64,000 nt of DNA from Amnibacterium flavum (GTDB lineage Bacteria > Actinomycetota > Actinomycetes > Actinomycetales > Microbacteriaceae), in NCBI RefSeq assembly GCF_003097495.1, contig NZ_QEOP01000002.1:186001-250000 (forward strand), given 5' to 3'. The translations under genes and the position numbers were made by a program. Shown here in pieces: positions 52,520-60,632 of the stretch (position 1 is its first letter; every line of letters begins with the position of its first letter). The notes under the pieces were generated by a model. That model did not search any database, was not told where the DNA came from, and was given only the letters and a program-made list of their open reading frames with translations.

Positions 52520-53304
52520 AGGATCACCTCTGAGCCGTTGATCGCAAGCTGAGGCTCGGACCGAGAGCGCTGCCCCATCTCTTGCCGGATGCGTTCTTCC
52601 TTCGAGACGATCTCGACCCGGTCGCCGTACGCGTCGACTCGGTAGACCTTCACAGGGCCACCGGCGGCCGCGGAGGCCTCCTCCTGTGATGCGCCCTCGG
52701 CCAGCGCGCGCAGGTATGAGGTGTGCCGGTCGAGGCTGGCGAGGTGTGAGCGGGCGCCAGTTACGGATGTGTCCGCGGCGTTCAGGACCGTTGTCCAATT
52801 GCCGCCCTGGGGCCGGATGGTGCGGAACTCGACGTCTCGAGTCTCGAGAACGTCGACGAGCTCGACGATCAGTCGAGCCGCTTTCTCGTGAGACGCGAGG
52901 ACATGACTGGCGACCGCTGCGCGACGGGTGTCGGCGTTGATTCCGGTCAGGAAAGCCTGGATGTATGCGTCGCGTGAAGCGAGAGCCTCATGGACGGCGC
53001 CGTCGAGGTCGAACTCCGCCGCCCGGATGCGATCCCGGGCGAGCTCTACGATCGCGAGCGGAACGTCGGGCCGCGGTACGTGCTGCCGTGTGTGGGACCA
53101 CTCGCCCTCACCGCCGGCCCACATCATGAGTGGCTCCAGATCTCGCCGCGCACGGGCGACTGCCTCACGGAACGGGGCCGTGTCTTCGACCTTCTGCTGC
53201 CAGGCCGTGTGCGCCTCGCGTGCGCCTGGGATTCGATCGATCAGCCACGGGCTGGCGGTCATAGCGAGCTGGGCGTCTTTGGTGCCCTGGTCGTGTGTGA
53301 GCAA
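52516..53304 (-). CDS. Hypothetical element protein (262 residues)
   Basis: A 262-residue soluble, helical protein. Landmarks are PWLIDRIPGAREAHTAW, a long coiled middle and the C-terminal RQEMGQRSRSEPQLAI. It starts a run of small genes that overlap by 3-4 bases. No family is recognised; a head, packaging or replication role is possible only by its position. Confidence 0.6.
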   Translation of the reverse strand: MLTHDQGTKDAQLAMTASPWLIDRIPGAREAHTAWQQKVEDTAPFREAVARARRDLEPLMMWAGGEGEWSHTRQHVPRPDVPLAIVELARDRIRAAEFDLDGAVHEALASRDAYIQAFLTGINADTRRAAVASHVLASHEKAARLIVELVDVLETRDVEFRTIRPQGGNWTTVLNAADTSVTGARSHLASLDRHTSYLRALAEGASQEEASAAAGGPVKVYRVDAYGDRVEIVSKEERIRQEMGQRSRSEPQLAINGSEVIL

Positions 53305-53378
53305 GGGTGGGGCTCCTTCTGGGTCAGCGGCGGAACCGGGCGTCCCGGTCCGCGAAGGGGGTGGTGTGGGGCGAGGGC

Positions 53379-54464
53379 CTAGACGGCGCGACGAACGGGT
53401 AGCGGGGTGACGCGGGCGCCGACCTCGGTTGCGGTCGAAGCGAGCCGCTCGCGCTGCGAGAGGAGCCTCGAGGCGATCGATCCGCGGGTCTCCGAGACGA
53501 GCTTGTCGACGACGGCCTCGAAGACGAGCTCGGAGAAGTCGGCTTGGTTCTGAGGTACGGGCATTGCTTCCTCCTGCTGAATGGCATCGGTTTGGATCTG
53601 TCGATTGAGGTCGTGGGGCTCGGTGACTTCGTCGAACGCCGAGCCCAGCTCGAAGGCGGCCTCGGAGTACGGTCCCGGCGAGTAAAAGTCGACGCCGTTA
53701 GAGCGTCGTCGCGCGCCGAGGACGGCGTCGGCCGCGGCGTAGAAGATGCGGGGCCCGGGAACAAAGAAGGGCGGGCCGTCGTCGACGATTAGCTCGCCGG
53801 CGGCGGCGAGTTCGCCGATCCCTCGCCGTGCGGCGTCATAGAGCACGCCAGCGAGGACGCGCCTACCGGGATCTGGCCAGTCGTCCCAGTCATCGCGGAG
53901 CCAAGCCACGGCGCTCGCGTAACCGTGTGCCCGTTCCCGCTTCCGCTGAGCTCGCTTGTAGTCGGCCCACGTCACCGTAGGGCGCGCGGCCGGCGCAGTG
54001 CGGGGCGCTCGGTAGGCGGGGAGCATTCGTTCGCGCGGGTGCGCGGCGCGCGCCGTTGCTTCGGCGAGGCGCTGCGCAAGACGCCCCGGTTGCTCCCGCG
54101 CGATTCGGGCGACGGAAGTGAGCGCGCCGGTCGAGTCCTCGGAGATGGGGATGGAGAGCGTGCGAATCTCGCCGGCTAGCCGGGCAACGAATTCGTCGAC
54201 GTCTACTCCGATAGGCGGTTCGCCTCGAGACCCGAGGAGGGCGGGGCTGCCGTCGGGCATCCGGACGGCGTCGCCGAGGGATGCGAGCGCGGGGACGATC
54301 AGGTGCTGGGCGAGCGGTCGAGGGCCGGGAAGCCAGAGGGTAGAGGTGTCGTCGCCGCCGAACTGGTCGTCGACGAAGATACGGTCAGGGCGCTCGAGGG
54401 GCGAGTCCGAGAGGAGGCCCCGACGGAGGTGTATCGCGGCGTGGGAAAGGTGAGGGGGAAGCAA
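53379..54464 (-). CDS. Hypothetical element protein (361 residues)
   Basis: This 361-residue protein starts at a TTG (54464), with GGAG ten bases upstream. It has a soluble N-terminal domain (RIFVDDQFGGDDTSTLWLPG), a basic middle (YKRAQRKRERAHGYA) and a helical C-terminus. It lies directly downstream of the large inverted repeat, in the place where an element replication or packaging initiator might be coded. No family is recognised, so the role is open. Confidence 0.55.
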   Translation of the reverse strand: MLPPHLSHAAIHLRRGLLSDSPLERPDRIFVDDQFGGDDTSTLWLPGPRPLAQHLIVPALASLGDAVRMPDGSPALLGSRGEPPIGVDVDEFVARLAGEIRTLSIPISEDSTGALTSVARIAREQPGRLAQRLAEATARAAHPRERMLPAYRAPRTAPAARPTVTWADYKRAQRKRERAHGYASAVAWLRDDWDDWPDPGRRVLAGVLYDAARRGIGELAAAGELIVDDGPPFFVPGPRIFYAAADAVLGARRRSNGVDFYSPGPYSEAAFELGSAFDEVTEPHDLNRQIQTDAIQQEEAMPVPQNQADFSELVFEAVVDKLVSETRGSIASRLLSQRERLASTATEVGARVTPLPVRRAV

Positions 54465-54489
54465 TGGCTGTGTGGCTCCAGCGTTTGGG

Positions 54490-54614
54490 AGTGCGGGAAG
54501 CCGTCCAAAGTGACGAAGTCATTCCGTACTCTGTTTCCTTGCTAGAGCGAGCCACCACTAGAGCAAGTAATAGAGAAGAGAGTGACTTCGTCACTTTGGA
54601 CGGTTTCCCGCACT
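54490..54614. repeat. 35-bp near-perfect inverted repeat
   Basis: Arms at 54490-54524 and 54580-54614 differ at 2 of 35 positions and enclose 55 bases that contain a smaller CTTGCT/AGCAAG inverted pair and two CTAGAG hexamers. Each arm itself holds TGAC-GAA-GTCA. It lies upstream of the 361-residue gene: a likely operator or replication origin. Confidence 0.85.
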
Positions 54615-54626
54615 GTCGGGAAGGGG

Positions 54627-54866
54627 CTACGCGACGCTCATCGTCGGCGCGCGGAGGATCTCGGCGGCGTCCGCCTCCACCTCGGCGAGTAGACGGGCGT
54701 CTCGCTGACGGAGGAGCGCAGCCACAACCTCGGCGTGACGAGCCCTAGCGGCGACTCTCTCCCGGGTAGCGGCGGCGCGGTGCGCGTCGGTGCAGTAGAG
54801 AGCGTCGGCGCGGCGCGCAGAGAAGGGAGTGACGCAGTACGCGCAGTATGAGGTGGATGCAGACAT
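54627..54866 (-). CDS. Small zinc-ribbon-like protein (79 residues)
   Basis: The ATG at 54866 has an AAGGGA ribosome site. The protein begins with a C-x-x-C (YCAYCVTPF) and a later cysteine in DALYCTDAHR, the pattern of small phage zinc-finger proteins, followed by an Arg/Ala-rich coiled helix. It is probably nucleic-acid binding. It is read leftward after the integrase terminator. Confidence 0.68.
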   Translation of the reverse strand: MSASTSYCAYCVTPFSARRADALYCTDAHRAAATRERVAARARHAEVVAALLRQRDARLLAEVEADAAEILRAPTMSVA

Positions 54867-54912
54867 GCAGTCCCTTCGGTCAAGGCGAACGTTCGGATCG
54901 AAGGAAAAAGGG

Positions 54913-54952
54913 GGAAGGCGCCGCCCCTCGCGATGAAGGGGAAGCGCCTTCC
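54913..54952 (-). terminator. Rho-independent terminator of the integrase transcript
   Basis: GGAAGGCGC/GCGCCTTCC arms with an inner CCCCT/AGGGG pair are followed on the reverse strand by a TTTTT run. Confidence 0.82.
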
Positions 54953-55151
54953 AGAGCCCCACACCTGGAGCGACCCGCATAGCGAGAACGTCCCGAAAAG
55001 GCGTTCTCTTTCCTCTGAGATAGGAGAGGGCCAGGTTTACGCTGAATGGGGTACGAATTCGCCTGTTTAGGGGTACATGGTTCGCGTTCGTTACGCGATC
55101 GAAATTCGAGCTTCTTCCTACTCAGGAGAGGGCCGGGGATGCCCCGGATGC

Positions 55152-56645
55152 TCAGCGCTCCCAATGAATCCGCAATCGTTCTGGGTGGTATCCCGTGTGG
55201 CCTTTGGTGTCCGTCACGGTCAGGGTGACGTGGGAGATCGCACGCGCGAGCATGCCTTGGCGCTCCGTCATCGAGGCGAGCTCCCATGCCTCTGAGTGCG
55301 TCAGGCCGGTTTCAATGAGTCGGATGGATCGCTCCACAGGGGCCGCACGCAGGTCGGTACGGCGCCCTTTCAGAATTGCGACACGGCGGAGGATGGCGGG
55401 CTCGTCGGCGCTGTCCGACGCCAGTTCCGCCAAGGTCTCGCGGAGCGCTGTCTCGATCTCTCGCAGCGCCGAGGCGGACTCAGGGGAAGTGGTCTCCTCG
55501 ACCTCGCGGACCTCTGGGTAGTGGCCCACGACCGAGAGGTACTCCTCAGTTATCGCGCGGTCGGCGTTCTCAACGGTCATGTTTGGCCCGGGACAGCGCC
55601 CGCTCTTGCGCCCGCACGTATAGACGATTCGCCCGCCGTGGCTCGAGACCCAGAGACGCGCGTTGCACAGCGCGCAATAGATCAAGCCAGAAAGGAGACG
55701 TGCCCTTCGCGGGCGACGGGCGCGGGGAGAGGCGGGACGTTTCGGGTCGCGCAGCGCTAGTCGTAGCCGCTCCACAGTGGAGCGATCGAGGAGAGGTGGA
55801 TAGGCGACAAGGGGAAGACCGTCGGCGTCTCGGACGAGTTCCCAGACTTTCCGTTGCCGCCCGCCCTCGTCGACAACCTTCCGGCTGCGAGAGATCCTCC
55901 CGAGGAGCGACTCCCCGGTCCAGACGGCTGCCAGGCCGGCGTACGACCAGGAGCCACGATCCAGACCGACAGGGTCCAGGCCCTTCATTTCAGCGAAGCG
56001 ATAGGGGCTTCGCGTAGTCGGGATCTTCCGAGCGGTGAGGTCGTCGATGATTGACGCCTGTGACTCGCCGGCGAGAATGCGGGCCGCGACTTCCTGAATG
56101 ACGGCCAGCTCGGGCGGATGCGTGACAAGCGTCCGGCCGCCCTCGGCCCTGGGGGCCGAACGATAGCCGAAGGGCACGGTCCCGCCCACGAAGCGACCGG
56201 CCGAGCGGTTGGCCCACACTGCGGAGCTAACCCTCATAGCGGTCGATTCGGCCTCTGATCGCGCGACCTCCGAAAGCACGGCCGCCAAGAGGCGCCAGCC
56301 CGCCTGATCGGACCTAAGGCTGTCCTGAAAGGCGACGAAGAGCGCCCCCGGGCGGGTATCGAGCGTGGTCACAAGATCGCCGATTGCGGAGAGGCCTTGG
56401 CGGGTCCATCGATCGAGCTTCCAGACAGCGAGGACGTCCGCTTCCCCGTCCCGCAGCATGCGTAGCGCCTCGGTCGCGTTCGCCCGCGCCTTTCGGCCCG
56501 AGAGGCCGTCATCGGCGAGAACTTGCACGACTTCCCAGCCCTCGCGACTGGCGAGATCTCGAAGATCGGACTCTTGGCGGCGGATCGAGTCGGAGATGAC
56601 ATCGTCTTGGGCAACGGACAGGCGGAGGTAGAGGACGGCGCGCAT
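55152..56645 (-). CDS. int: Large serine recombinase (integrase)
   Basis: This 497-residue integrase has the resolvase domain (catalytic Ser10 in YLRLS; KLDRWTRQGLSAIGDL), a recombinase domain (FVGGTVPFGYR) and a zinc ribbon with C324, C327, C344 and C351. A coiled-coil-rich C-terminus follows. Such enzymes integrate phage or mobile DNA between short attP and attB sites and need a separate factor to excise. The ATG at 56645 has an AAGGGA ribosome site. Its start is 78 bases from the attR core, the usual arrangement. Confidence 0.95.
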   Translation of the reverse strand: MRAVLYLRLSVAQDDVISDSIRRQESDLRDLASREGWEVVQVLADDGLSGRKARANATEALRMLRDGEADVLAVWKLDRWTRQGLSAIGDLVTTLDTRPGALFVAFQDSLRSDQAGWRLLAAVLSEVARSEAESTAMRVSSAVWANRSAGRFVGGTVPFGYRSAPRAEGGRTLVTHPPELAVIQEVAARILAGESQASIIDDLTARKIPTTRSPYRFAEMKGLDPVGLDRGSWSYAGLAAVWTGESLLGRISRSRKVVDEGGRQRKVWELVRDADGLPLVAYPPLLDRSTVERLRLALRDPKRPASPRARRPRRARLLSGLIYCALCNARLWVSSHGGRIVYTCGRKSGRCPGPNMTVENADRAITEEYLSVVGHYPEVREVEETTSPESASALREIETALRETLAELASDSADEPAILRRVAILKGRRTDLRAAPVERSIRLIETGLTHSEAWELASMTERQGMLARAISHVTLTVTDTKGHTGYHPERLRIHWER

Positions 56646-56723
56646 GATGGTTCCCTTCTGGCTACGCAAGGGGAGAGGGCCAGGAGGGCCCGCTCTGCTC
56701 ACTTCTGGGCGGCCGAGTGAGTC

Positions 56724-56734
56724 ATGACCGCCGG
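56724..56734 (+). other. attR core (ATGACCGCCGG)
   Basis: Identical to 45053-45063; the joined attP carries an imperfect dyad, CCGAGTGAGTC (56713) against GACTTTACTCGG (45068). Confidence 0.85.
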
Positions 56735-56819
56735 ACTCGTGCTCGCGATCTGGGCCGTCGCAGCGCCCGCGCTGACCGACGTGTTCGATCAGGCCATCCG
56801 GCGCGTCACCGCGTTCTGA
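56724..56819 (+). pseudogene. Flp-pilin-like gene, 3' half
   Basis: From the core on, the frame reads MTAGLVLAIWAVAAPALTD and ends AIRRVTAF, completing the hydrophobic helix begun at 44969. The core's own ATG could start a 31-residue remnant. The frame is stopped two codons upstream by element DNA. Confidence 0.88.
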
Positions 56820-56830
56820 ACCGCACCCCG

Positions 56831-57235
56831 ATGTGGCAGCGGGTCAGCGCTCGACTAGCGGACGAACGCGGCAGCGCCCCCGCGGAGTTCGTCATGGTCG
56901 GTGTGCTGCTCACCTTCCTCTTCCTCGGCGTCCTCCAGCTCGCGCTCGCGCTGCATGTGCGCAACACCGTCACCGATGCGGCGTCCGAAGGCGCTCGGTT
57001 CGCGGCCCTCGCCGACAGCACCCTTCCCGCAGGCGCGGAGCGCACCCGGTACCTGATCTCGGTGGCGGTGGGCGACGGGTTCGCCGCCGACGTCTCGGCC
57101 CGAACCACGGAGTGGCTGGGAGCTCCCGTCGCCGAGGTCTCGGTCACCGCGCCACTGCCGCTCATCGGCCTGTGGGGTCTCGACGGTGCATTGGAGGTGA
57201 CGGGTCATGCGCCCCTCGAACAGCTTGCGGACTGA
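56831..57235 (+). CDS. TadE-family pilus protein
   Basis: This 134-residue protein has the TadE N-terminus: ADERGSAPAEFVMVGVLLTF, a class III-like pilin signal with Glu and one hydrophobic helix, then an extracellular domain. TadE-type pseudopilins take part in Flp pilus assembly. It starts 12 bases after the split pilin-like gene. Confidence 0.85.
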   Translation: MWQRVSARLADERGSAPAEFVMVGVLLTFLFLGVLQLALALHVRNTVTDAASEGARFAALADSTLPAGAERTRYLISVAVGDGFAADVSARTTEWLGAPVAEVSVTAPLPLIGLWGLDGALEVTGHAPLEQLAD

Positions 57236-57686
57236 ACTCGCACGGCGCGTCTCCGACGACAGGGGATCGGCGGCGCTCGAGTTCATCACCGCCGGGGTGC
57301 TCCTGCTCGTGCCGATCGTGTACCTGGTGATCGCCATGTCGGCCATCCAGGCCGCGACCTTCGCGACCGAGGGGGCGGCCCGCAACGCGGCACGCATCTT
57401 CGCGACGTCCGACACGCAGGCCTCCGCCGAGAGCGCCGCCGAGCGTTCCGTCGCCTTCGCGCTCGCCGACTTCGGGATCGATTCCGGGGCAGCGAGGGTC
57501 GATGTGAGCTGCACCCCGTCGGCGGCCGACTGTCTCGCACGCGAGTCGCTCGTCACCGTGACGGTGCGGGTGGATGTCCCGCTGCCGTTCATCCCGTCGA
57601 TGGTCGCGAACGTCATCCCGACGAGCGTGCCCGTCGAAGCGAGGGCGATCCAGCGCGTGTCGACATTCGCCGTGCTGGGCCCATGA
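57207..57686 (+). CDS. TadE-like pilus protein, second copy
   Basis: This 159-residue protein has DDRGSAALEFITAGVLLLVP, the same pseudopilin start with its Glu, and one membrane helix; the C-terminal half contains two cysteines (VSCTPSAADC). It overlaps the first tadE-like gene by 29 bases and the next gene by four. Confidence 0.85.
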   Translation: MRPSNSLRTELARRVSDDRGSAALEFITAGVLLLVPIVYLVIAMSAIQAATFATEGAARNAARIFATSDTQASAESAAERSVAFALADFGIDSGAARVDVSCTPSAADCLARESLVTVTVRVDVPLPFIPSMVANVIPTSVPVEARAIQRVSTFAVLGP

Positions 57687-58153
57687 CCATCATGCGCAAC
57701 CGTCTGGGTGGTGATCGACTTCGGAGATGGAGCCGTGACGACGGATCCACACTCCCTCTCGTCACGGGATTCACCGCCCTGGCACTCGCCGTCGTGCTCG
57801 TGGTGGTCGCGGCCAGCTCCCTGTACCTCGCGCACAAGAGGCTGCTGACCATCGCCGACGGCGCGGCGCTCGCCGCTGCCGAGGGATTCGAGCTCGACGA
57901 TGTGACGCTCGAGGACGGTCGTGTGACCCCGCACCTGACCGATGCGGGCGTCACCGCAGCGGCGGCGGCCTATCTCGCCGAGGGAGAGACGGACCGGCGG
58001 GACCCGGTGGCCCTCATCACCGCGTCGAGTCCCGACGGCCGCAGCGCGGTGATCACGCTCGCATCCGCCTGGGCGCCACCGTTGATCAGGGTCTTCGTTC
58101 CCGACGGGCTTCCGCTCGAGGTCACGACGACGGCCCGCAGCATCTTCCGCTGA
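57683..58153 (+). CDS. TadG-like/Rv3654c-type pilus-locus protein
   Basis: This 156-residue protein has DDGSTLPLVTGFTALALAVV, a pilin-type N-terminal helix, then AHKRLLTIADGAALAAAEG and a C-terminal domain. Such proteins lie at the end of actinobacterial Tad loci. It overlaps the preceding gene in an ATGA and ends the locus. Confidence 0.82.
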   Translation: MTIMRNRLGGDRLRRWSRDDGSTLPLVTGFTALALAVVLVVVAASSLYLAHKRLLTIADGAALAAAEGFELDDVTLEDGRVTPHLTDAGVTAAAAAYLAEGETDRRDPVALITASSPDGRSAVITLASAWAPPLIRVFVPDGLPLEVTTTARSIFR

Positions 58154-58156
58154 ACG

Positions 58157-59188
58157 CTAGGACGCGAGGATGTCCTTAACCATCGGGATGACCTTCGTCC
58201 CGTACAGCTCGATGGCCCTCATCGCCTTGGCGTGAGGCAGCGGGCCGGCGCTGTACTTGAGGTCGAACCGGTCGACGCCGAGTCCCTTCACGGTCGCGGC
58301 GATCTTCTTCGCAACGGTCTCGGGCGAGCCTACGTAGAGCGATCCGTGGTGGGCCTCCTGGTCGAACTCCGCCTTGCGCATGGGAGGCCATCCGCGGGTC
58401 GCGCCGATTCGGTCGCGGTTCTCCTTGAACGGAGGGAAGAACTCCGCCATCGCCTGCTCATCGGTGTCGGCGATGTAGCCGGGGGAGTGGACGCCGATCG
58501 GCAGTCCCGGGGTGCCGAGCTGGTCGAGGGCGCGGTGGTACAGGTCGACGTACGGGGCGAAACGCAGCGGGTCGCCACCGATGATCGCGAGCATCAGCGG
58601 CAGACCGTACCGGGCGGCACGGACGACCGACTCGGGGCTCCCGCCCACACCGATCCAGGTCTTGAGCTGGCCGGACTCGACGGGAGGGAACACCTTCTGG
58701 TCGGTGAGCGGTGCGCGGAACCCGCCTTCCCACGTGACCGGCTCCTGCTTCAGCAGCGCGGAGAACAGGTCGAGCTTCTCGGTGAAGAGCTCCTCGTACT
58801 GCGACAGCTCGAAGCCGAACAGCGGGAACGACTCGGTGAACGATCCGCGACCCAGGATGACCTCGGCGCGACCGTTCGAGATGGCGTCGAGAGTCGAGAA
58901 GCGCTGAAAGACGCGGATGGGGTCGTCGGAACTGAGCACGGTGACAGCGGACCCGAGGTGGATCCGCTCGGTGCGACCCGCGATCCCGGCGAGCACGACA
59001 TCGGGTGCGGAGACGGCGAAGTCCTCACGGTGGTGCTCACCCACCCCGATGAAGTCGACGCCCGCCTGATCGGCGAGAACGCCCTCCTCGACGACGTCGC
59101 GGATGACCTGCGCCAGCGGCTTCGGCGATCCGTCGTCGTTGTTCGTCGCGTCGCCGAACGTGTCGAGTCCGAACTCGTGAGCAGTCAT
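58157..59188 (-). CDS. Luciferase-like (LLM) flavin-dependent oxidoreductase
   Basis: This 343-residue TIM-barrel protein has EFGLDTFGD, IGVGEHHREDF, the ILGRGSF turn and GVGGSPESVVRAA, typical of the LLM subfamily that uses FMNH2 or F420. The substrate is unknown. It is convergent with the Tad-end gene. Confidence 0.85.
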   Translation of the reverse strand: MTAHEFGLDTFGDATNNDDGSPKPLAQVIRDVVEEGVLADQAGVDFIGVGEHHREDFAVSAPDVVLAGIAGRTERIHLGSAVTVLSSDDPIRVFQRFSTLDAISNGRAEVILGRGSFTESFPLFGFELSQYEELFTEKLDLFSALLKQEPVTWEGGFRAPLTDQKVFPPVESGQLKTWIGVGGSPESVVRAARYGLPLMLAIIGGDPLRFAPYVDLYHRALDQLGTPGLPIGVHSPGYIADTDEQAMAEFFPPFKENRDRIGATRGWPPMRKAEFDQEAHHGSLYVGSPETVAKKIAATVKGLGVDRFDLKYSAGPLPHAKAMRAIELYGTKVIPMVKDILAS

Positions 59189-59313
59189 TTCGATCCCATC
59201 TCAATGCATACGCATAAAACAGCGCTGGCGTGTGCAACCGGTCTAGCACGCGCTTCATTCCACGCGCAGCGGCACGGAGTCGAAACCCCTTCGTTGTCGA
59301 GTTGGCTGCGTGC

Positions 59314-60261
59314 TCAGGCCGTAGCGGCCGGGGGAGCAGGGCGACCGCGGCGGCGGCGCAGGAGGATCGGAACCACGATCGCGGCGATCAGGAGCAGAAC
59401 CACGACGACGAGGCCGACGATCGACAGTGTCATCGGTACGGGAACCGGCGCGGTGGCGATGTCGGTGAACGTGGATCCGGGCGTCGTGAACGTCTGCTGC
59501 GGCATCTCGGCGACGGTGACTCCGCCGGCGATCGATGGGTCGGGCGTGAACGTCGCCGCGACCGAGTAGTCGGCGCCGGGATCGAGCTCGACATCGACGG
59601 GGACGGTCAGCATTTCGGGTTCGCCAGTCGGCTGGGCTACCTCGGAGCTGAACACCGAGGTGCCGCCGGCGTCGGTGACGTCGACGTTCCACATTCCCGG
59701 AGGCGCCGACTGGCGGGCGTCGACGTAGGCGCCGCCGACGCTGAGCTCGACGCTGGTGACCAGCTCGTCGGCTCCGCTCTCGACCGTGAAGGATGGCTCG
59801 ATGGCGAGCGGGCCCACGTTGATGGTGATCGAACTCCTCGACTGGCTCGGATCCAGGTTCGAGCCGGGCGCCGGTGTGAAGACCGCCGTCAGCTCGTGCG
59901 CACCGGCTCCCAGCAGGGTCTGCGAGTCGGGCTGCGAGATGTAGGCGCGACCGCCCGCCTGCAGCGGCACGTCATCGGCGAACGGCTCGGCCATGCCGAC
60001 GATGAACGCATCGATCGTGCCGCCGGTCGTGTCCACGGGGCCGGTCGACTTCTCGTCGTAGAAGCCGTTGCCGCTGACGACGACCTCGACGACCCAATCG
60101 GCGCCGAAAGCGATGTCGATGGGACCCTGGCTGGTGATCGTCGTGCTCGTGGATTCGGCCGCAGCCGCGGGGCTGCCGGTCAGGACAATGGTGGCGAGGA
60201 CGCCGGCTGCGGTGAGCAGGCCGGCGGAGGCCCGTGTCCGGGTACGGGATCGATCAGACAC
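59314..60261 (-). CDS. Secreted, membrane-anchored protein, unknown
   Basis: This 315-residue protein has a signal peptide ending SPAAAAE, two or three beta-rich extracellular domains (about residues 40-270) and a C-terminal membrane helix (LSIVGLVVVVLLLIAAIVV) with an Arg-rich tail. It is a surface protein of unknown function. Its GTG start overlaps the stop of the upstream 106-residue gene by eight bases. Confidence 0.72.
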   Translation of the reverse strand: MSDRSRTRTRASAGLLTAAGVLATIVLTGSPAAAAESTSTTITSQGPIDIAFGADWVVEVVVSGNGFYDEKSTGPVDTTGGTIDAFIVGMAEPFADDVPLQAGGRAYISQPDSQTLLGAGAHELTAVFTPAPGSNLDPSQSRSSITINVGPLAIEPSFTVESGADELVTSVELSVGGAYVDARQSAPPGMWNVDVTDAGGTSVFSSEVAQPTGEPEMLTVPVDVELDPGADYSVAATFTPDPSIAGGVTVAEMPQQTFTTPGSTFTDIATAPVPVPMTLSIVGLVVVVLLLIAAIVVPILLRRRRGRPAPPAATA

Positions 60262-60574
60262 GCTCGGCCTCCGACTGCGATATGAGTTCGGTCTCGGGCG
60301 CGCTGGCAGCGGGCTCGGTTGGCTCGTCCGGATCGGTGGTCGGGCCGTCTCCGCCGTTGTCCCTCTGCCCGCGCTCGGCGGTCCGGCGACGCAGCAGCGC
60401 CACGAGGAGGACGACGATGCTCGCGAGAGCGACGAGTGCCGACACGATGATCGCCCAGAGCGGCACCGTGTCGACGGCGGTCACGGTGACGGGCTGTTCG
60501 ACCTCGGGTTCGCCGTTCGTCGGCACGGTGGCGGCGGCGGGAAAGGGAATGCGTTTCGCTGTCGTGTCGATCAC
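60254..60574 (-). CDS. Small single-pass membrane protein, unknown
   Basis: This 106-residue protein has a short N-terminal part and one hydrophobic helix (LWAIIVSALVALASIVVLLV). A cytoplasmic Arg/Asp/Glu-rich tail follows, similar in layout to the C-terminus of the next protein. It lacks a signal peptide. It could be the remnant of a longer surface protein; no family is recognised. Confidence 0.55.
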   Translation of the reverse strand: MIDTTAKRIPFPAAATVPTNGEPEVEQPVTVTAVDTVPLWAIIVSALVALASIVVLLVALLRRRTAERGQRDNGGDGPTTDPDEPTEPAASAPETELISQSEAERV

Positions 60575-60632
60575 ATTGTGATATCGGCGTTTCCGGTGAT
60601 GAGCCCGGACTCTGCAGCTCATTCGGCGGCAC

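Larger units (their letters stand above)
45053..56734. mobile_element. 11.7-kb serine-integrase element with phage tail-type genes
   Basis: An 11-bp direct repeat bounds the element, which splits a pilin-like reading frame that becomes continuous when the repeats are joined. A large serine integrase lies 78 bases inside the right end and an excisionase-like gene 8 bases inside the left end. Contents: RHH and excisionase-like proteins, S74 fibre, tape measure, candidate tail assembly chaperone, two + strand membrane-associated proteins, HNH nuclease, several small genes and a zinc-ribbon protein. Several intergenic stretches are less GC-biased than the host genes. No head, terminase, major tail or lysis genes are recognised. 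Confidence 0.92.

Noticed and set aside
45053-56734. Integrative conjugative element
   Set aside because: No relaxase, coupling protein or type IV secretion gene; the RHH protein alone is not enough.
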